The notes under the pieces were generated by a model that had not been told where the DNA came from, did no database searches, and was given only the letters and a program-made list of their open reading frames with translations. This document shows, one piece after another, positions 62,970-64,000 of a stretch of 64,000 nt of DNA. The translations under genes were made by a program, and so were the position numbers. The stretch is from Ypsolopha sequella (taxonomy: Eukaryota > Arthropoda > Insecta > Lepidoptera > Ypsolophidae), in the NCBI GenBank assembly GCA_934047225.1, contig OW203991.1:4526001-4590000 (forward strand). The letters are read 5' to 3'. Position 1 is the stretch's first letter, and each line of letters opens with the position of its first letter.

Positions 62970-63937
62970 TTAAGGTGGATGGTCCAAGGCAATCTTCATA
63001 CAAACTTGTAGGAACCAATAACGACGACAGAAGTATTACTATTTAATTCTGTTACCTTTTTCCACACGTTCTATCAACTTAACACCCGCGAATAATCAGT
63101 TTTTTTTACAAACGAACTTTTTTAGAATCTAATTTTGTTACTTAAAACTTTTGTAATCCAATGTATGAAAGTTTTATGTTTCGGATAAAATGATTGTTTT
63201 TGAACGTATGCGATAGTGGTCTATGGTATTTTGTCTATGGACACTTGGAGCTGTCACGAAAAGCCTCGGAAAGGACTAATTTGGAAAAGATCGCGGTCGA
63301 TTTTATATTTTGGTATATTAATTGAATAAAACAGGGAAAATCGATGTGGATATCATAAAAAACATTTGTGAGTCAGGGTCTGACAATATTTTGGCGGGAA
63401 GGCCACTTTTAGTTTGGTTTCTTTGTGTGTGACATAACCTGTATACACGCGGTTTTCAACAAGTGCGAAAACATTGACCGGTTATCATATCTTCTGGGTT
63501 TTGGATGCATCCAGGGGTAGATGGGTTGTGTTTAGGGTTCTCCGTGGAGGTGAGCAACGTGACACAACACCGGCACACATTTGGACTCCGTGTACGAGAG
63601 GGACTCTTACTGCGGACATCTCCTAAGTACCATTTTCTGGTAGGAAATTTTGTACTTACTTATTTTAGAATATTAGCAGCTTAAATTTACATGGATGTAG
63701 ATTAGGGACAGCTTATGGGCCCCTGTTCCAACTGCTAATATCAGTTTATAAGCTACATTTTAAATTGCAAAATTAGACTGTTAAAACATTTTGTTTTTAA
63801 GAAAAACGGAATATTCGCGGGTGTAAAGTTGATGGAACGTGTGGAAAAAGGTAACAGAATTAAATAATAATACTTCTGTCGTCGTAATTGGTCCTCATAA
63901 GTCTTTTATAAAAACTACCTTGGACCATCCACCTTAA
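62970..63937. mobile_element. TTAA-flanked element, 960 bp, inserted in a LINE
   Basis: TTAA at 62970-62973 and 63934-63937. Ends GGTGGATGGTCCAAGG and CCTTGGACCATCCACC are perfect inverted copies over 16 bp, and long sub-terminal arms follow (about 62974-63104 and 63806-63933, sharing TTCTGTTACCTTTTTCCACA and its complement). The middle 700 bp contains a plus-strand stretch (about 63495-63630) reading FWVLDASRGRWVVFRVLRG then THLDS or AHIWTPCTRGTLTAD depending on frame, weakly like an ISXO2-type transposase core. I do not rely on that. Confidence 0.75.
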
Positions 63938-64000
63938 ATATTTATCTGTTCTTTGACCATAATAGTTTTTGAATTTATAAATTTGGAAGGCATTTCTGGC
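63938..64000 (-). pseudogene. LINE ORF2 fragment upstream of the TTAA insertion
   Basis: Minus strand from the window edge: ARNAFQIYKFKNYYGQRT then DKYL. It is the direct upstream continuation of the fragment at 62640-62969: taking out the element and one TTAA joins the two in one frame. Cut by the window end. Confidence 0.6.

Noticed and set aside
1..64000. CRISPR array, operon structure or bacterial origin
   Set aside because: The tandem arrays have no unique spacers, the genes are eukaryotic retroelements and a spliced host exon, and no operon-like gene spacing exists.

Overview
The window looks like a non-coding, transposon-packed stretch of a lepidopteran (moth or butterfly) nuclear genome. 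It is AT-rich and holds almost no host coding sequence. Nearly every long open frame is a retroelement or transposon remnant of a type familiar from Lepidoptera: LINE 3' ends with short tandem-repeat tails, mariner and hAT relatives, BEL/Pao, Penelope and TTAA-flanked MITEs. The only host coding exon I can support is the first coding exon of a neuroendocrine prohormone convertase (PC2/amontillado) at 46020-46178 on the minus strand: a signal peptide and the start of the prodomain, ending in a perfect GTAAGT donor. No later exon was recognised between 1 and 46013. If the gene is intact, its first intron is therefore longer than about 46 kb and everything to the left is intronic transposon DNA.

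Layout. 1-150: C-terminal tail of an unknown open frame. 151-21000: MITEs and foldback elements, LINE tails, a 23-bp minisatellite (11896-12188), a TIR element (14342-15074) and a helix-turn-helix transposase-like N-terminus (19237-19446). 21000-36000: LINE 3' ends, a dispersed 535-bp repeat, a TTAA element (25499-25955) and two hAT-type elements with exact 8-bp target duplications (26267-26943 with an internal 38-bp minisatellite; 34403-34842). 36331-37345: mariner pseudogene. 38607-39398: Penelope-like element fragment with a GIY-YIG endonuclease, in a frame without a start codon. 39902-45036: nested hAT and foldback elements, TTAA MITEs, and an inverted-arm element whose loop carries a copy of DNA from 2.2 kb away. 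46020-46422: amontillado exon and candidate promoter motifs. 47440-48735: a CpG-rich array of 8-bp units, open in several frames. 50138-53315: 5'-truncated CR1-like LINE. 54488-61126: almost complete BEL/Pao provirus on the minus strand, with two LTRs, a tRNA-Tyr primer site and an ATGCC target duplication, sitting inside a LINE fragment. 61637-62194: 0.55-kb foldback element. 62370-64000: transposase remnant, and a LINE fragment split by a 960-bp TTAA element.

How the parts relate. Several insertions are clearly nested, which gives relative ages: BEL into a LINE 3' fragment, a foldback element into a hAT element, and a TTAA element into a LINE frame that rejoins when the element and one TTAA are removed. 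The most unusual pattern is a repeated hairpin (CTGATG, two bases, 6-bp stem, GAAA, TATAT) with flanking complementary arms, laid out like a minimal type-I hammerhead ribozyme. It occurs about 330 nt downstream of the Penelope stop codon and in several inverted-arm repeats elsewhere in the window.
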